Source: Rubellimicrobium arenae (GTDB lineage: Bacteria > Pseudomonadota > Alphaproteobacteria > Rhodobacterales > Rhodobacteraceae). Taken from it: a stretch of 64,000 bases of DNA. The stretch spans positions 186,001 to 250,000 of the forward strand of contig NZ_JAFMST010000005.1 in the NCBI RefSeq assembly GCF_017916275.1, written 5' to 3'. The translations under genes were made by a program, and so were the position numbers. This document shows positions 27,015 to 36,304 of this stretch, piece by piece. The notes under the pieces were generated by a model. It did no database searches. It had not been told where the DNA came from and saw nothing but the letters and a program-made list of their open reading frames with translations. How positions within the stretch are numbered: the first letter of the stretch is position 1; every line of letters starts with the position of its first letter.

Positions 27015-27540
27015 AAGCAAGCAGAAGGTGATCGAGCGAAACCGCGCCCCGCGGGTCCAGATCGCCTATGACGTGGAGCATTACGGAAGTCCGACGACGA
27101 TCGAGCTGCCCTTCGTCATGGGCGTGATGGCCGACCTCGCCGGAGCGTCCGAAAGCCGGGAAGCGCAGAAGCCCGTGGGCGACCGGAACTTCGTCGAGGT
27201 CGATGCCGGTCGGTTCGGCAAGTTCATGGACGCCGTCGCCCCCCGGGTCACGGCGAGGGTGCCGAACCGGCTCCCGGCGCAGGACGGCCAGCCGTCCGAG
27301 GAGGAGATGTTCGTCGACCTGACCTTCCGGTCCATGCGCGACTTTGCGCCCGACCGGGTGGCCGAGCAGGTCCCGGCCCTCGCCGAGCTCCTCAGGATGC
27401 GGCGGCAGCTCGAGGAGTTGCTGGGCTACATGGACGGCAAGGTGAACGCCGAAAAGCGCATCGCCCAGCTTCTGTCCAACGAGCCGCTCCTGGCGCAGGT
27501 CGCCGGGGAGGCGATGAAGAGCGGGCAGGGGGGTGAATGA
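27007..27540 (+). CDS. tssB: T6SS contractile sheath small subunit TssB
   Basis: The 177-residue protein is a full-length TssB/VipA (IglA) family member. It pairs with TssC to build the contractile sheath around the Hcp tube. Diagnostic segments are RNRAPRVQIAYDVE near the N-terminus, KPVGDRNFVEVDAGRFGKFM, EEEMFVDLTFRSMRDFAPD and a C-terminal helical region with LRQLEEL-like repeats. It overlaps tssA by 8 bp and tssC by 4 bp, indicating translational coupling of the two sheath subunits. Confidence 0.96.
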   Translation: MAESKQKVIERNRAPRVQIAYDVEHYGSPTTIELPFVMGVMADLAGASESREAQKPVGDRNFVEVDAGRFGKFMDAVAPRVTARVPNRLPAQDGQPSEEEMFVDLTFRSMRDFAPDRVAEQVPALAELLRMRRQLEELLGYMDGKVNAEKRIAQLLSNEPLLAQVAGEAMKSGQGGE

Positions 27541-29048
27541 CCATGGCCGATGCCGCAAAGCAGGACGTCGCCGCCGCCCCGGCCGAAGCACTGTCGCTCG
27601 ACGAGTTCAGCAGCCTGCTGGAGAAGGATTTCCGGGTCAAGGACACCGAAAGCGAGAAGCTTCAGGCGCTCGTGCAGAACCTGGCCCGCGCCGCGACCGA
27701 GCGGTCGGGCACCGCGACCATATCGGGCAATGCGATCAAGTCGATCAAGTCGCTGATCGCCGGGATCGACCGGCTGCTGTCGGCGCAGGTCAACGAGATC
27801 ATGCATTCCGACGAGGTGCGGACCATCGAGGGCACCTGGCGGGGGCTCCATTATCTCGTGAACAACACCGAGACGGATCAGAAGCTGAAGATCCGGGTGA
27901 TGAACATCAGCAAGGACGAGCTGGCCGACACCCTCGAGGACTTCGAGGGGCAGATGTGGGACCAGTCGCCGCTGTTCAAGAAGATCTATTCCGACGAATA
28001 TTCCATGCTGGGCGGGGAGCCCTTCGGCAGCATCATCGGCGCCTACGAGTTCAGCCATCATCCCAGGGACGTGAGCCTGCTGCGCAACCTGTCCGGGATC
28101 TGCGCCGCCGCCCATGCGCCCTTCATCGCGGCGGCGGCTCCGGCGCTGTTCCGGATGGAAAGCTGGCAGGAGCTGCCCAACCCGCAGGACCTCCAGCAGA
28201 TCGTGTCCTCGCCCGACTACGCAAGCTGGCAGAGCCTCAGGGAAAGCGAGGACAGCCGCTACATCGGCCTGACCATGCCGCGCGTCCTGGCGCGCCTGCC
28301 CTACGGCGCCGCGACCGTCCCGGTGAAGGGCTTCGCCTTCGAGGAGGAGATCGACGGCAAGCACGACAACTACGTCTGGATGAACGCGGCCTTCCCCATG
28401 GGGGTGAACATCAACCGCAGCCACAAGCTGTATGGCTGGGGCACCCAGATCCGGGGCGTCGAGTCGGGCGGCACCGTCATCAACCTTCCGGTGCACACCT
28501 TCCCGACGGACGACGGCACGGTCGCCATGAAATGCCCGACCGAGATCGCCATCGACGAGCGGCGCGAGGCGGAGCTGACCAAGCTGGGCCTCATGCCGAT
28601 CCTGCATCGCAAGAACACCGACATGGCGGCCTTCATCGGGGCGCATTCGCTCCAGGACGACGAGGCGCGGGCGGGTCGTCTGGTGGATCCCGACGCGCAG
28701 GCCAACGAACGGCTGTCGGCGAACCTGCCCTACCTGTTCCCGGTCTGTCGCTTTGCCCATTACCTGAAGGCCATCGCGCGGGACAAGATCGGCACCTTCA
28801 AGGAACGGGCCGACATGCAGGTCTGGCTGAGCGAGTGGATCAACCGCTACGTGCTGGCGAACCCCGCAATGGCCGACGACAAGGCCAGGGCCAAGCGCCC
28901 GCTTGCCCGGGCCGAGGTGCAGGTGGACAGCGTCCTGGGTCGCCCGGGCTACTACAACGCCCGCTTCTACCTGCGCCCGCACTACCAGCTCGAGGGCATC
29001 AACGCGAGCCTGCGGCTCGTCTCCGAACTTCCATCGATCAAGGGCTGA
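27537..29048 (+). CDS. tssC: T6SS contractile sheath large subunit TssC
   Basis: The 503-residue protein is a complete TssC/VipB. It includes the conserved HSDEVRTIEGTWRGLHYLV segment, SLLRNLSGICAAAHAPFI, the YGAATVPVKGF region and the C-terminal RPHYQLEGINASLRLVSELP. Together with TssB it forms the sheath whose contraction drives the Hcp/VgrG arrow outward; ClpV acts on its N-terminal helix. The ATG at 27537 overlaps the tssB stop; an ATG two codons later is the alternative. Confidence 0.96.
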   Translation: MTMADAAKQDVAAAPAEALSLDEFSSLLEKDFRVKDTESEKLQALVQNLARAATERSGTATISGNAIKSIKSLIAGIDRLLSAQVNEIMHSDEVRTIEGTWRGLHYLVNNTETDQKLKIRVMNISKDELADTLEDFEGQMWDQSPLFKKIYSDEYSMLGGEPFGSIIGAYEFSHHPRDVSLLRNLSGICAAAHAPFIAAAAPALFRMESWQELPNPQDLQQIVSSPDYASWQSLRESEDSRYIGLTMPRVLARLPYGAATVPVKGFAFEEEIDGKHDNYVWMNAAFPMGVNINRSHKLYGWGTQIRGVESGGTVINLPVHTFPTDDGTVAMKCPTEIAIDERREAELTKLGLMPILHRKNTDMAAFIGAHSLQDDEARAGRLVDPDAQANERLSANLPYLFPVCRFAHYLKAIARDKIGTFKERADMQVWLSEWINRYVLANPAMADDKARAKRPLARAEVQVDSVLGRPGYYNARFYLRPHYQLEGINASLRLVSELPSIKG

Positions 29049-29077
29049 CCGCCCGCTAGCAGGGGGAGCATATCACG

Positions 29078-29566
29078 ATGGCGATCTCCGGTTACGTGAA
29101 GATCGAAGACATCAAGGGCGAGTCGAAGCGCGCCGACCACGAGGAGGAGATCGACGTCCATTCGATCGCCTGGACCGTCGTCCAACAGTCCTCCGCCAAT
29201 CTGGGATCGGGCCGGTCGCGGGGCCGGGCGCAGATCAGCGACGTCACCGTTCGCAAGTTCACGGACGCGGCGTCGCCCTATCTCGCCCTCGCGGTCATGC
29301 AGGCGAAGTCGATCCCCGAGATCGTCATCATGGCCCGAAAGGATTCGGGGGACGCGCATCTCGACTACCTCAAGATCACGCTGTCGAACGCGGCCGTGTC
29401 GGGCTTCAAGATGCTCGAGACCGAGGCCACCACGGCCGAGCAGATGATCGAGGAGGAGGTCAGCTTCACGGCCGAGAAGATCAACGTGGTCTACACCGTC
29501 CAGGCCGAGGATCATTCGGCCGGAGACGAGCACGAGATCGAATACGACATCGTCGCCGGTCGCTGA
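29078..29566 (+). CDS. hcp: T6SS tube protein Hcp
   Basis: The 162-residue protein matches the Hcp1/T6SS effector-tube family: MAISGYVKIEDIKGES at the start, then IDVHSIAWTVVQQSS, VRKFTDAASPYLALAVMQAK and LDYLKITLSNAAVSGFKM. Six copies form the ring that stacks into the secreted inner tube. There is no C-terminal toxin extension. GGGGAG lies nine bases before the ATG at 29078. It sits between tssC and tssE with 29- and 23-bp gaps, the only loosely spaced gene in this stretch, which suits its need for high expression. Confidence 0.95.
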   Translation: MAISGYVKIEDIKGESKRADHEEEIDVHSIAWTVVQQSSANLGSGRSRGRAQISDVTVRKFTDAASPYLALAVMQAKSIPEIVIMARKDSGDAHLDYLKITLSNAAVSGFKMLETEATTAEQMIEEEVSFTAEKINVVYTVQAEDHSAGDEHEIEYDIVAGR

Positions 29567-29589
29567 GCCGGGACGGGTGGGGAGGTCGC

Positions 29590-30306
29590 GTGCAGGAACG
29601 ATCCGGCATCCGGGAGGCACGGCGCGAGGCGGTCCAGCCCAGCCTGTGGGACCGCCTGATCGACGACCTGCCAGGACTTGAAGCCGAGATGGCGACGCGC
29701 ACCGCCGAACTCGGCCGCGAGCTTGGGACCGAGACGCTCGGACGGCTCCTGGCGGCGGGGCGGCGCGGGGTCGAGCAGGAGCCGGGGCTCGACGACCTGC
29801 ACCGGCGTGAGCTGCGGGACCTGATCGCGATGCGCGAGCGGCAGGCCTTCCTCAAGGACCGGGGCATCGTCGTGACTCCAGACGTCCTGCGTGAGGCCGT
29901 TCGCCGGGACATCGAAGCCCTGTTCAACGTCGAGCGTTTCGAGTGCGATCCCCTCCTGACGGATGCGGAGCGCGCCCACATGTCCAGTGCCGCCTCGTTG
30001 ATCCGCGAGTTTCCGGAAGCGCGCCGGAGCGTCCTGAACTATGGCGTGCCTGCCTTCGCCGGTCGGCGCGCGCGGGACTTCGACCCGGACCGCCTGTCCC
30101 GGGAGCTGCGCGAGGTGGTCGCGGTCTATGAACCCAGGCTCCGGTCGGACACCATCGTCGTCCGCGTGGCCACGAACGACAGGACGGGCCTCCGCATCGA
30201 GTTGGAGGGCCTCCTCCTGCTGTCGCCGGTGCCCGAACGGCTTCGGCTGTCGACCATGATCGACCTCGACAGCGGCCGCGCGGCGACCCAGCTCGCGGAG
30301 CGCTGA
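29590..30306 (+). CDS. tssE: T6SS baseplate wedge protein TssE with internal insertion
   Basis: The 238-residue protein is a gp25-like baseplate subunit. The N-terminal QPSLWDRLIDDLP and the later LREAVRRDIEALFNVERF, EARRSVLNYGVPAFAGR and IELEGLL segments are typical TssE. Most TssE proteins are about 140-180 residues. Here about 50-60 extra charged, helical residues (roughly 33-90, RTAELGRELGTETLGRLLAA and onward) separate the first two motifs. The start is a GTG at 29590 with GGGGAGG close upstream; the frame stays open earlier but overlaps hcp. It ends one base before tssF. Confidence 0.9.
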   Translation: MQERSGIREARREAVQPSLWDRLIDDLPGLEAEMATRTAELGRELGTETLGRLLAAGRRGVEQEPGLDDLHRRELRDLIAMRERQAFLKDRGIVVTPDVLREAVRRDIEALFNVERFECDPLLTDAERAHMSSAASLIREFPEARRSVLNYGVPAFAGRRARDFDPDRLSRELREVVAVYEPRLRSDTIVVRVATNDRTGLRIELEGLLLLSPVPERLRLSTMIDLDSGRAATQLAER

Positions 30307-30307
30307 G

Positions 30308-32179
30308 ATGGACCGCACCTTTCTCGGCTACTACGAGGAGGAGCTGATCCACCTGAGGGAGCTTGCGGGCGAGTTTGCGGCGCTGAACCCGACGGTGGGC
30401 CGCCACCTGTCGCTGGATGCCGTGCCATGCCCCGATCCCTATGTGGAGCGGCTTCTGGAGGGCGTGGCCTACCTGGCAGCCCGGACGCGACTGAAGCTGG
30501 ACCTCGAGAGCACGCGCTACATCGAGATGCTGCTGGACGCCCTGGCGCCCGATCTTCTGTCGCCGGGACCTGCCGCCGGGATGGCGATCCTTCATCCGGG
30601 GCCCCAGGTCGCGGGGATGCACGGGGGGCACACCGTCCCGCGGGGCACGCGGCTGACCGCGGCCGTCCGGGACGGGCTCGCGACACGCGCCATCTACACC
30701 ACGGCGCAGGATGTGACGCTCTGGCCCCTGCGGCTGGAGCGGGCCGAGTATCTTCCGGACCGAGGGGCGCTGCATTCCGCGGGCCTGCCTGACACGTCCC
30801 GGGAGGCCGAGGCAGGGCTGCGCCTGACCTTCTTGCGCGATGGGCCGGGCACGCTGTCCGAACTGGCGCTGGATCGGCTGGACCTGTTCCTGGCGGGGCG
30901 GGGCGGGGTCCTGTTCGACGCCATCCACAGCCATCCGCTGCCAGTCCAGGCGCGCGCGGCTGAAACCTCTCCGACCCCGGGGGTGGGCAGGCCCTACCAT
31001 CAGGCAATTCCGGCCCGGATGGCCGGGCTGGAGGATACGGAGGCCCTCCTGCCGCCGGTGCGGCCTGCGTTCGGCGGCTATCGCCTGCTGCGCGAATACT
31101 TCCTGATGCCCGAACGGTTCCACTACCTGCGGCTGGAGGGACTTGCCCGGGCGGTCCGGGACTGCACCGGCGGCCCGCTCGAGGCGGTGATCCCGCTCCG
31201 GCTCGCGCGGCCCGAGATCGCGGACCTCTCGGCCCGGGACTTCCGGCTTTTCGCGACACCGGTGGTCAACCTGTTCGAGAAGGAGTGCAACGTCGTCGAC
31301 CTGGACCCGCGCCGGTCCGCCCATGTCGTCCACCCTGACCGGACCGAGCCGCGCGACTTCGAGATCTATCGCCTGCTGCGGGTCGAGGACGCCGACGCCG
31401 ACGGACCGGAGGCAGCGATCGTGCCCTTGCACGGCCTGTCGCGCAGGACGGCGACCGGCGCCGTCTACACCACCGAGCGGCGGCCGCGCCGGCCCGGCGA
31501 GGATGAGATCCGCCGCGGGCAGATGCGGACCGTCTATGCCGGCGACGATCTCTACATTTCGGTCGCGGGACAGCGCATCCCCAAGTCGCTCGACATCCGG
31601 GCCATCTGCACGAACCGCGACCTGCCGATCCTGGACGACGCTCCGACTCTGCTCATCGAGAGCGGGGACCCGGTTCGGCAGGTGGAGCTTCTGGGCCCGG
31701 TCCGCCGTCCGATCCCGGGCGGCCACGGCCGTCCCCCTAGGCGGGGACCCGGCGGGGAGGTGGAGGACGACGACGTGGCGTGGCGGCTGGTGGCTCAGCT
31801 TGCCCTCAGCCATCTGTCGCTGGGAGAGGAGGTCAAGGGGGCAGAGCCCCTTCTGGCGCTCGTCGGACTTTATGCCGACCGGGGCGATCCCTCCCTGGCG
31901 CGCCATATCCAGGCGTTGCGCCAGGTGACCTCCCGGCGCGTCGTGGAGCGGCTGGACCTGCCGGGGCCGCTCTGCTTCGGGCAAGGACTGGAGATCACCC
32001 TGGGCATCGACGAGGGGCCTCTGGCCGGTTCGAGCACGCTTCTGCTCACTGCGCTGCTGTCGCGCCTTTTCGCGCGGCACGCGTCGGTCAACGGATTCGT
32101 CCGCACCCGGGTCCGCCTGGGCCAGCGGCAGGAGGAGGTGGCATGGCCGATGACGCTCGGCGCCCGGGCGATGATCTGA
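30308..32179 (+). CDS. tssF: T6SS baseplate protein TssF
   Basis: The 623-residue protein is a full-length TssF (VasA/ImpG), which with TssG, TssE and TssK forms the baseplate wedges. Typical segments are DRTFLGYYEEELIHLRELAG at the N-terminus, DPYVERLLEGVAYLAARTRL, LREYFLMPERFHYLRLEG and, near the end, GQGLEITLGIDEGPLAGSS. GGAGCGCTGAG precedes the ATG. The C-terminal codons overlap tssG by 37 bp, where the tssG ribosome site lies inside tssF, coupling translation of the two wedge partners. Confidence 0.95.
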   Translation: MDRTFLGYYEEELIHLRELAGEFAALNPTVGRHLSLDAVPCPDPYVERLLEGVAYLAARTRLKLDLESTRYIEMLLDALAPDLLSPGPAAGMAILHPGPQVAGMHGGHTVPRGTRLTAAVRDGLATRAIYTTAQDVTLWPLRLERAEYLPDRGALHSAGLPDTSREAEAGLRLTFLRDGPGTLSELALDRLDLFLAGRGGVLFDAIHSHPLPVQARAAETSPTPGVGRPYHQAIPARMAGLEDTEALLPPVRPAFGGYRLLREYFLMPERFHYLRLEGLARAVRDCTGGPLEAVIPLRLARPEIADLSARDFRLFATPVVNLFEKECNVVDLDPRRSAHVVHPDRTEPRDFEIYRLLRVEDADADGPEAAIVPLHGLSRRTATGAVYTTERRPRRPGEDEIRRGQMRTVYAGDDLYISVAGQRIPKSLDIRAICTNRDLPILDDAPTLLIESGDPVRQVELLGPVRRPIPGGHGRPPRRGPGGEVEDDDVAWRLVAQLALSHLSLGEEVKGAEPLLALVGLYADRGDPSLARHIQALRQVTSRRVVERLDLPGPLCFGQGLEITLGIDEGPLAGSSTLLLTALLSRLFARHASVNGFVRTRVRLGQRQEEVAWPMTLGARAMI

Positions 32180-33180
32180 TCGCGCCGGATCGCGCCGCCT
32201 CGATGGGCTTCTTCGAGCTGCTTCGGCGTCTCGAGGCGTCGGGCGGACGCTTCGGACGGGGCGGGCCGCCCGACCGGGAACCCGCGCGCCTGGGCCAGTC
32301 CGCTCGTCTCGCCATCGCGACAGGCGACGTCGCGCAGGTCCGGGTAGGGGACGGACCGCCCCGGGTGGATGTGGAGGTCATCGGCCTGCTCGGCCCCGAG
32401 GGACCCATGCCTCTCCACCTGACCCGATGGATCCTTGAGCGGCTGTCGCAGCGGTGGTTCGAGACCGGGCGCGACCAGGCCACCGCCGACAGGACTGCGC
32501 TCGAGTTCTGCAACATGCTCCAGCACCGGATGATCGGCCTGTACTGGAGAGCCTGGGGGGACGCGCAACCCGCGGTCCATCTTGGGCGAGGTCCGGGAGC
32601 CGGTCGGATCGGGGCGACTCTGGCGGCCCTTGCGGGTGTGGGGCTGCCGGGCCTTCGGCCTCCAGGCGGTCCGATGGCCGACACCGAAGCCGTCAAGCTC
32701 GACCATGCGACCCGGATCGCCCACCAGCTGCCTGGTGGCGAGCGGCTGACCGTTCCCCTCGCCGACCTCCTGGATGCGCCCGTCCGCCTGAAAGAGTTCG
32801 TGGCCGCGTGGATCGACATCCCCGTTCCGCTCCAGACACGGATCGCTCGCGACCATGCCCGCCTCGGCCGGGGGGCTGTCGTGGGGGAGCGTGTGTTCTC
32901 CCGACAGGACAGGATCGAGCTCCGTGTGGGTCCTGTCGGACTGAAGGCCTTCGTCCGCTTGGCCGACGACCGCTCCCTTCGACGTCGGTTGCGGCATCTG
33001 GTCCTGCATCTGGTCGGGCGCGAGGTCGACGTCGACCTCAGACCCGTGCTGCATCGGGACGAGGTCCCCGAGCCTCGGCTCGGACAGGTCGCCCTGGGGC
33101 GGACCGCGTGGCTGCCCACCCGCCGCGCCGCCGACCGCGACGACCTGTCCCTGCGCCGCATCACGAGGGATGCCGCATGA
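32143..33180 (+). CDS. tssG: T6SS baseplate protein TssG
   Basis: The 345-residue protein matches TssG (VasB/ImpH). Characteristic stretches are MGFFELLRRLEASGGRFGRG, EPARLGQSARLAIATGDVAQ, the GLLGPEGPMPLHLTRWILER motif and RTALEFCNMLQHRMIGLYWR. It pairs with TssF in the baseplate wedge. The ATG at 32143 is chosen because GGAGGAGGTGGC directly precedes it and homology starts a few residues later, although the frame is open much further upstream inside tssF. It overlaps the FHA gene by 4 bp. Confidence 0.94.
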   Translation: MADDARRPGDDLIAPDRAASMGFFELLRRLEASGGRFGRGGPPDREPARLGQSARLAIATGDVAQVRVGDGPPRVDVEVIGLLGPEGPMPLHLTRWILERLSQRWFETGRDQATADRTALEFCNMLQHRMIGLYWRAWGDAQPAVHLGRGPGAGRIGATLAALAGVGLPGLRPPGGPMADTEAVKLDHATRIAHQLPGGERLTVPLADLLDAPVRLKEFVAAWIDIPVPLQTRIARDHARLGRGAVVGERVFSRQDRIELRVGPVGLKAFVRLADDRSLRRRLRHLVLHLVGREVDVDLRPVLHRDEVPEPRLGQVALGRTAWLPTRRAADRDDLSLRRITRDAA

Positions 33181-34496
33181 GCCTGCGCCTCGTCATCGAG
33201 CATTCCCCGCACCAGCAGCCGGTCACGGAGGTCCTGCACCGCGACGGCGACCTGTGCATCGGGCGTGGCGCCGAAGCCGACTGGCGGATCGAGGATCCGG
33301 ACATGTTCGTCTCCCGCCGGCATTGCCTGATCGCGGGCGATGAAGAGGGGTTCACCGTCACCGACATGAGCCGGGGCGGCTTGTTCGTGGACGGGGCCGA
33401 CACTCCGCTCGGCGCCGGCCGAAGCTGTCCCCTGCAGGATGGGATGCGGCTCCGCTTGGGCGATGTCGTCGTCCGGGTGGAACTCCGATCCGACGCCAGC
33501 GTGGCTGGCCGGGCCGCCGGTCAGGGCCAGACGGGACCGGGCCTCTTCGTCGATGACGACTTCTTCTCGCGGCGTTCGACGGCCGAGCCCGAGTCGCCCC
33601 GACCACCCGATCTTCCCGACCCCTTCGACCGGGACCGCGAGAGGGCGCGGGGCGGGGCGGCGCCGGAAGCCAGGCGCAGGTCCCCTGATCCGGACGACTT
33701 CACGCTGGAAGCGGTGCCCGGCCCAAGGCAGGACGGCCATATCCGCGCGCGAGAGATCGTATCGGACGACGGGGACGACCGGGCCGGGTTCGCCTTCCCG
33801 TCCGAGGCCCGGGCCCATCCTCCCCACGAGCCGGACGACCGCCCGCCTTCGCGGGGCCGCGCTACGCCCGGACCGGCAGCGGAACCTCCGCCCACTCCAG
33901 CCGCCGAGGCCGCGAGCGATCTGGTCGAGGCCCTGCTGAGGGGGATGGGACTGGACGCCGCGGAGGCGGCCCGGATCGGACCGGCCGACATGGAGGTGCT
34001 GGGCCGCCGGGTCCGGGCCCTCGTCGGGGTCGTCGATCAGTCGCTACGCAACCGTGCGCGCGAAAAGCGCAACCTGCGGGTGGCCCAGACCGTGATCGGA
34101 TCCTCGAACGTCAATCCGCTGAAGTTCCTGCCCGTGCCCGAGGACATGCTCCTGGCGCTGATCGGCCCGGCCCGGCCCGGCTACATGGACGCCGACGAGG
34201 CGATTGCCGCCGCTGCGCGGGATCTGGCCGACCATCAGCTGCGGTCCTGGTCCGGGCTTCAGGCCGCGTTGCGACGGATGATCGAGCGGTTCGACCCGGA
34301 CCTGATCGAGCGGGAAATGGAAGCCGCGGGGCGGCTTCGCGCGATCCTTGCCGGAGGACGCTCGGCCCTCCTCTGGCAACTCTACTGCGAACGCTTCGCG
34401 TCGATCGCCAGGTCGGCCGAGGAGCGGTTCCTGGGGGATGTCGGCCAGGATTTCCGGGACGCCTATGAAGGACAAGGGAGGACAGATGATGACTGA
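33177..34496 (+). CDS. tagH: T6SS FHA-domain protein TagH/Fha
   Basis: The 439-residue protein has an N-terminal forkhead-associated phosphothreonine-binding domain (residues about 1-100: GDLCIGRGAEADWRIEDPD, SRRHCLI, MSRGGLFVDG). A long Pro/Arg/Asp-rich linker follows (about 115-250), then the T6SS FHA C-terminal domain (ASDLVEALLRGMGLDAAEA, SSNVNPLKFLPVPEDMLLAL). In related systems it is phosphorylated by PpkA and then promotes assembly of the membrane complex; PppA reverses this. Both enzymes are encoded at the ends of this locus. It overlaps tssG by 4 bp and tssJ by about 10 bp. Confidence 0.93.
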   Translation: MSLRLVIEHSPHQQPVTEVLHRDGDLCIGRGAEADWRIEDPDMFVSRRHCLIAGDEEGFTVTDMSRGGLFVDGADTPLGAGRSCPLQDGMRLRLGDVVVRVELRSDASVAGRAAGQGQTGPGLFVDDDFFSRRSTAEPESPRPPDLPDPFDRDRERARGGAAPEARRRSPDPDDFTLEAVPGPRQDGHIRAREIVSDDGDDRAGFAFPSEARAHPPHEPDDRPPSRGRATPGPAAEPPPTPAAEAASDLVEALLRGMGLDAAEAARIGPADMEVLGRRVRALVGVVDQSLRNRAREKRNLRVAQTVIGSSNVNPLKFLPVPEDMLLALIGPARPGYMDADEAIAAAARDLADHQLRSWSGLQAALRRMIERFDPDLIEREMEAAGRLRAILAGGRSALLWQLYCERFASIARSAEERFLGDVGQDFRDAYEGQGRTDDD

Positions 34497-34959
34497 TCGT
34501 CGAACCCTGCTGCTGGGCGGGGGAGCGCTGGCTCTGCTGGCGGTGTCGGCCTGCGCGAAGCCCGAGGAGGAGCCCCCGCCCGCCGCCGCGACCATCACGG
34601 CGACCGGGGCGGCCGGGGCGAACCCCGGGCCGGATGGCGCGGACCGGCCGCTGACCCTGACCGTGCTGCAGCTGAGGTCGGCCTCGGCCTTCGAGGCTGC
34701 GGATTTCTTTGCGCTCCAGACGCCCGAGACGGCTTTGGGCGGGGATCTCGTTTCGGCCACCCAGATCGCGCTGACGCCCGGCGGGACAGCCTCCACGGTG
34801 GTTCCGCTGGACCCCGCGACCACCGCCTTGGGCATCGTAGGCGGCTACCGCGATCCGGCGGGCAAGGCATTCAGGGTCGTGGCACCTGTCACGCCGGGAT
34901 CAAGCGTCAACCTGAACCTGGCCGCCACGAGTTCCGGCGTGGCGATCAGCCCGGCGTGA
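34486..34959 (+). CDS. tssJ: T6SS outer-membrane lipoprotein TssJ
   Basis: The 157-residue protein has an arginine-pair signal (TDRRTLLLGGGALALLAVSAC) ending in the lipobox VSAC, so the cysteine near residue 23 is lipidated; Ala at +2 favours the outer membrane. The RR pair is Tat-like, unusual for TssJ. The mature part has the beta-sandwich pattern of TssJ (LTLTVLQLRSASAFEAADFF, LGIVGGYRDPAGKAFRVVAP). TssJ holds TssM to the outer membrane. Two ATGs, 34486 and 34489, are possible; GGGAGGA spacing favours the second by one codon. Confidence 0.9.
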   Translation: MMTDRRTLLLGGGALALLAVSACAKPEEEPPPAAATITATGAAGANPGPDGADRPLTLTVLQLRSASAFEAADFFALQTPETALGGDLVSATQIALTPGGTASTVVPLDPATTALGIVGGYRDPAGKAFRVVAPVTPGSSVNLNLAATSSGVAISPA

Positions 34960-34965
34960 AGCGGG

Positions 34966-36300
34966 ATGGACGGGGCAAACAGAGTGGTCTGGTCGGAGGG
35001 TCTCTTCCTCCGCACCCAGCATTTCCAGCAACAGGACCGGTTCGTCGAAGCCCTCGTGCGAGGGAGCCTGCGCGCTGCCCATCTGCAGGCCTGGGGATTC
35101 TCCGCGCTGGCTCTGGACGAGGGCGCCCTCCGGTCCGGGCGTGTCGGCCTGTCCCGGGCGATCGGCCTCTTTCCTGACGGGACGCCCTTCGCCATTCCCG
35201 GCGACGCCCTTCCGCCCGAAGGGGTCGCGGTCCGGCGCGAAGGTGCGGCTGGCTTCGCGCGGATCGGCATTCCGGCCGAGCGGCCGGGCACCCCGACCAC
35301 CGAGCCCGCGCATTCCGCGCCCGGAGGCGCCCGCTATCGCGGAGCCCTGGTGACGGTCAGGGACGCCGTCCGGGGCGGAGCGGAGCCGACCGAGATCGAG
35401 GTGGCCAGCCTGACGGCGCGCCTTTTCGTTCCGGGCGAGGACACGGCAGGTTATGTCACGATGCCTGTGGCACGGATCGAAGGGCTGGCGGCCGACGGGT
35501 CGGTGCGGCTTGCCCCCGGCTTCCTGCCGCCCGCGCTCGTGACTGCGGCGGCCCCCTGGTACGCCGCCTTCGCCCAGGAGGTCGCGACGGGGCTGGAACG
35601 CATCGCCGAGGCGCATGGGCGCATGGTGCTGGGCGGGACCGGGCGCTCGGTCGAGAACCTCCTGATCCTTGAGCTGGCCAACGCCGCCGGGCCGCGGATC
35701 GCGCATATGGCGGCGCAGGACCTTTACCATCCGGCCGACCTGTACATGGAGTTGGCGGGGCTCGCCGGTCGCATGGCGACCTACGGGTCCTCGTCGCGGC
35801 GGCTGTCGGAACTCGCGACCTATGCCCACGAGGACCCGGAGCCAGCCTTCTCCGCGCTGGCCGACACGCTCCGGTCGCTCATGCTGTCGCTGCGCCACGT
35901 CGAGCCCAAGTCGCGCGCGCTCCCCGTCGCAGTCCATTCGGAGAACATCTGGAAGGTGCGGATCGACAATCCAGAGATCCTCAAGTCGAGCCGGATCGTG
36001 GTCCGTGTCGCCTCGGACCTCTCGGAAGCGCTGCTGCGCCGCATCTTCGTGGATCAGGCCACGGTCGGCGCCGCCGACGAGTTCGAGAAGCTCTGGCGGT
36101 CGCGCCTGCCCGGGATCCCGCTCAGGCCGCTGCATTCCCAGCCGCGCGAGATCCCCTACGACGGCGATCGCCTGTGCCTCGAACTGGACCGCAAGTCCGA
36201 GCACTGGGGCCACATCCTCGAATCGCCGGGCTTCGTGATCGGCGTCTCGGGGCAGCTTGAACGACAGCCCGTGATCGACTGCTATGCGGTGAGCCAGTGA
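34966..36300 (+). CDS. tssK: T6SS baseplate-membrane connector TssK
   Basis: The 444-residue protein matches TssK (VasE/ImpJ). Signature segments are RVVWSEGLFLRTQHFQQQDR at the N-terminus, MAAQDLYHPADLYMELAGLA in the middle, and RSRLPGIPLRPLHSQPREIP near the C-terminus. The TssK trimer links the wedge proteins TssF/G/E to the cytoplasmic domains of TssL and TssM. It follows tssJ by 6 bp and precedes tssL by 4 bp. Confidence 0.95.
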   Translation: MDGANRVVWSEGLFLRTQHFQQQDRFVEALVRGSLRAAHLQAWGFSALALDEGALRSGRVGLSRAIGLFPDGTPFAIPGDALPPEGVAVRREGAAGFARIGIPAERPGTPTTEPAHSAPGGARYRGALVTVRDAVRGGAEPTEIEVASLTARLFVPGEDTAGYVTMPVARIEGLAADGSVRLAPGFLPPALVTAAAPWYAAFAQEVATGLERIAEAHGRMVLGGTGRSVENLLILELANAAGPRIAHMAAQDLYHPADLYMELAGLAGRMATYGSSSRRLSELATYAHEDPEPAFSALADTLRSLMLSLRHVEPKSRALPVAVHSENIWKVRIDNPEILKSSRIVVRVASDLSEALLRRIFVDQATVGAADEFEKLWRSRLPGIPLRPLHSQPREIPYDGDRLCLELDRKSEHWGHILESPGFVIGVSGQLERQPVIDCYAVSQ

Positions 36301-36304
36301 TGCC

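Noticed and set aside
29924-32080. Minus-strand open frame of 718 codons across tssE/tssF
   Set aside because: Antisense to conserved T6SS genes, with low-complexity composition; no motif and no ribosome site.
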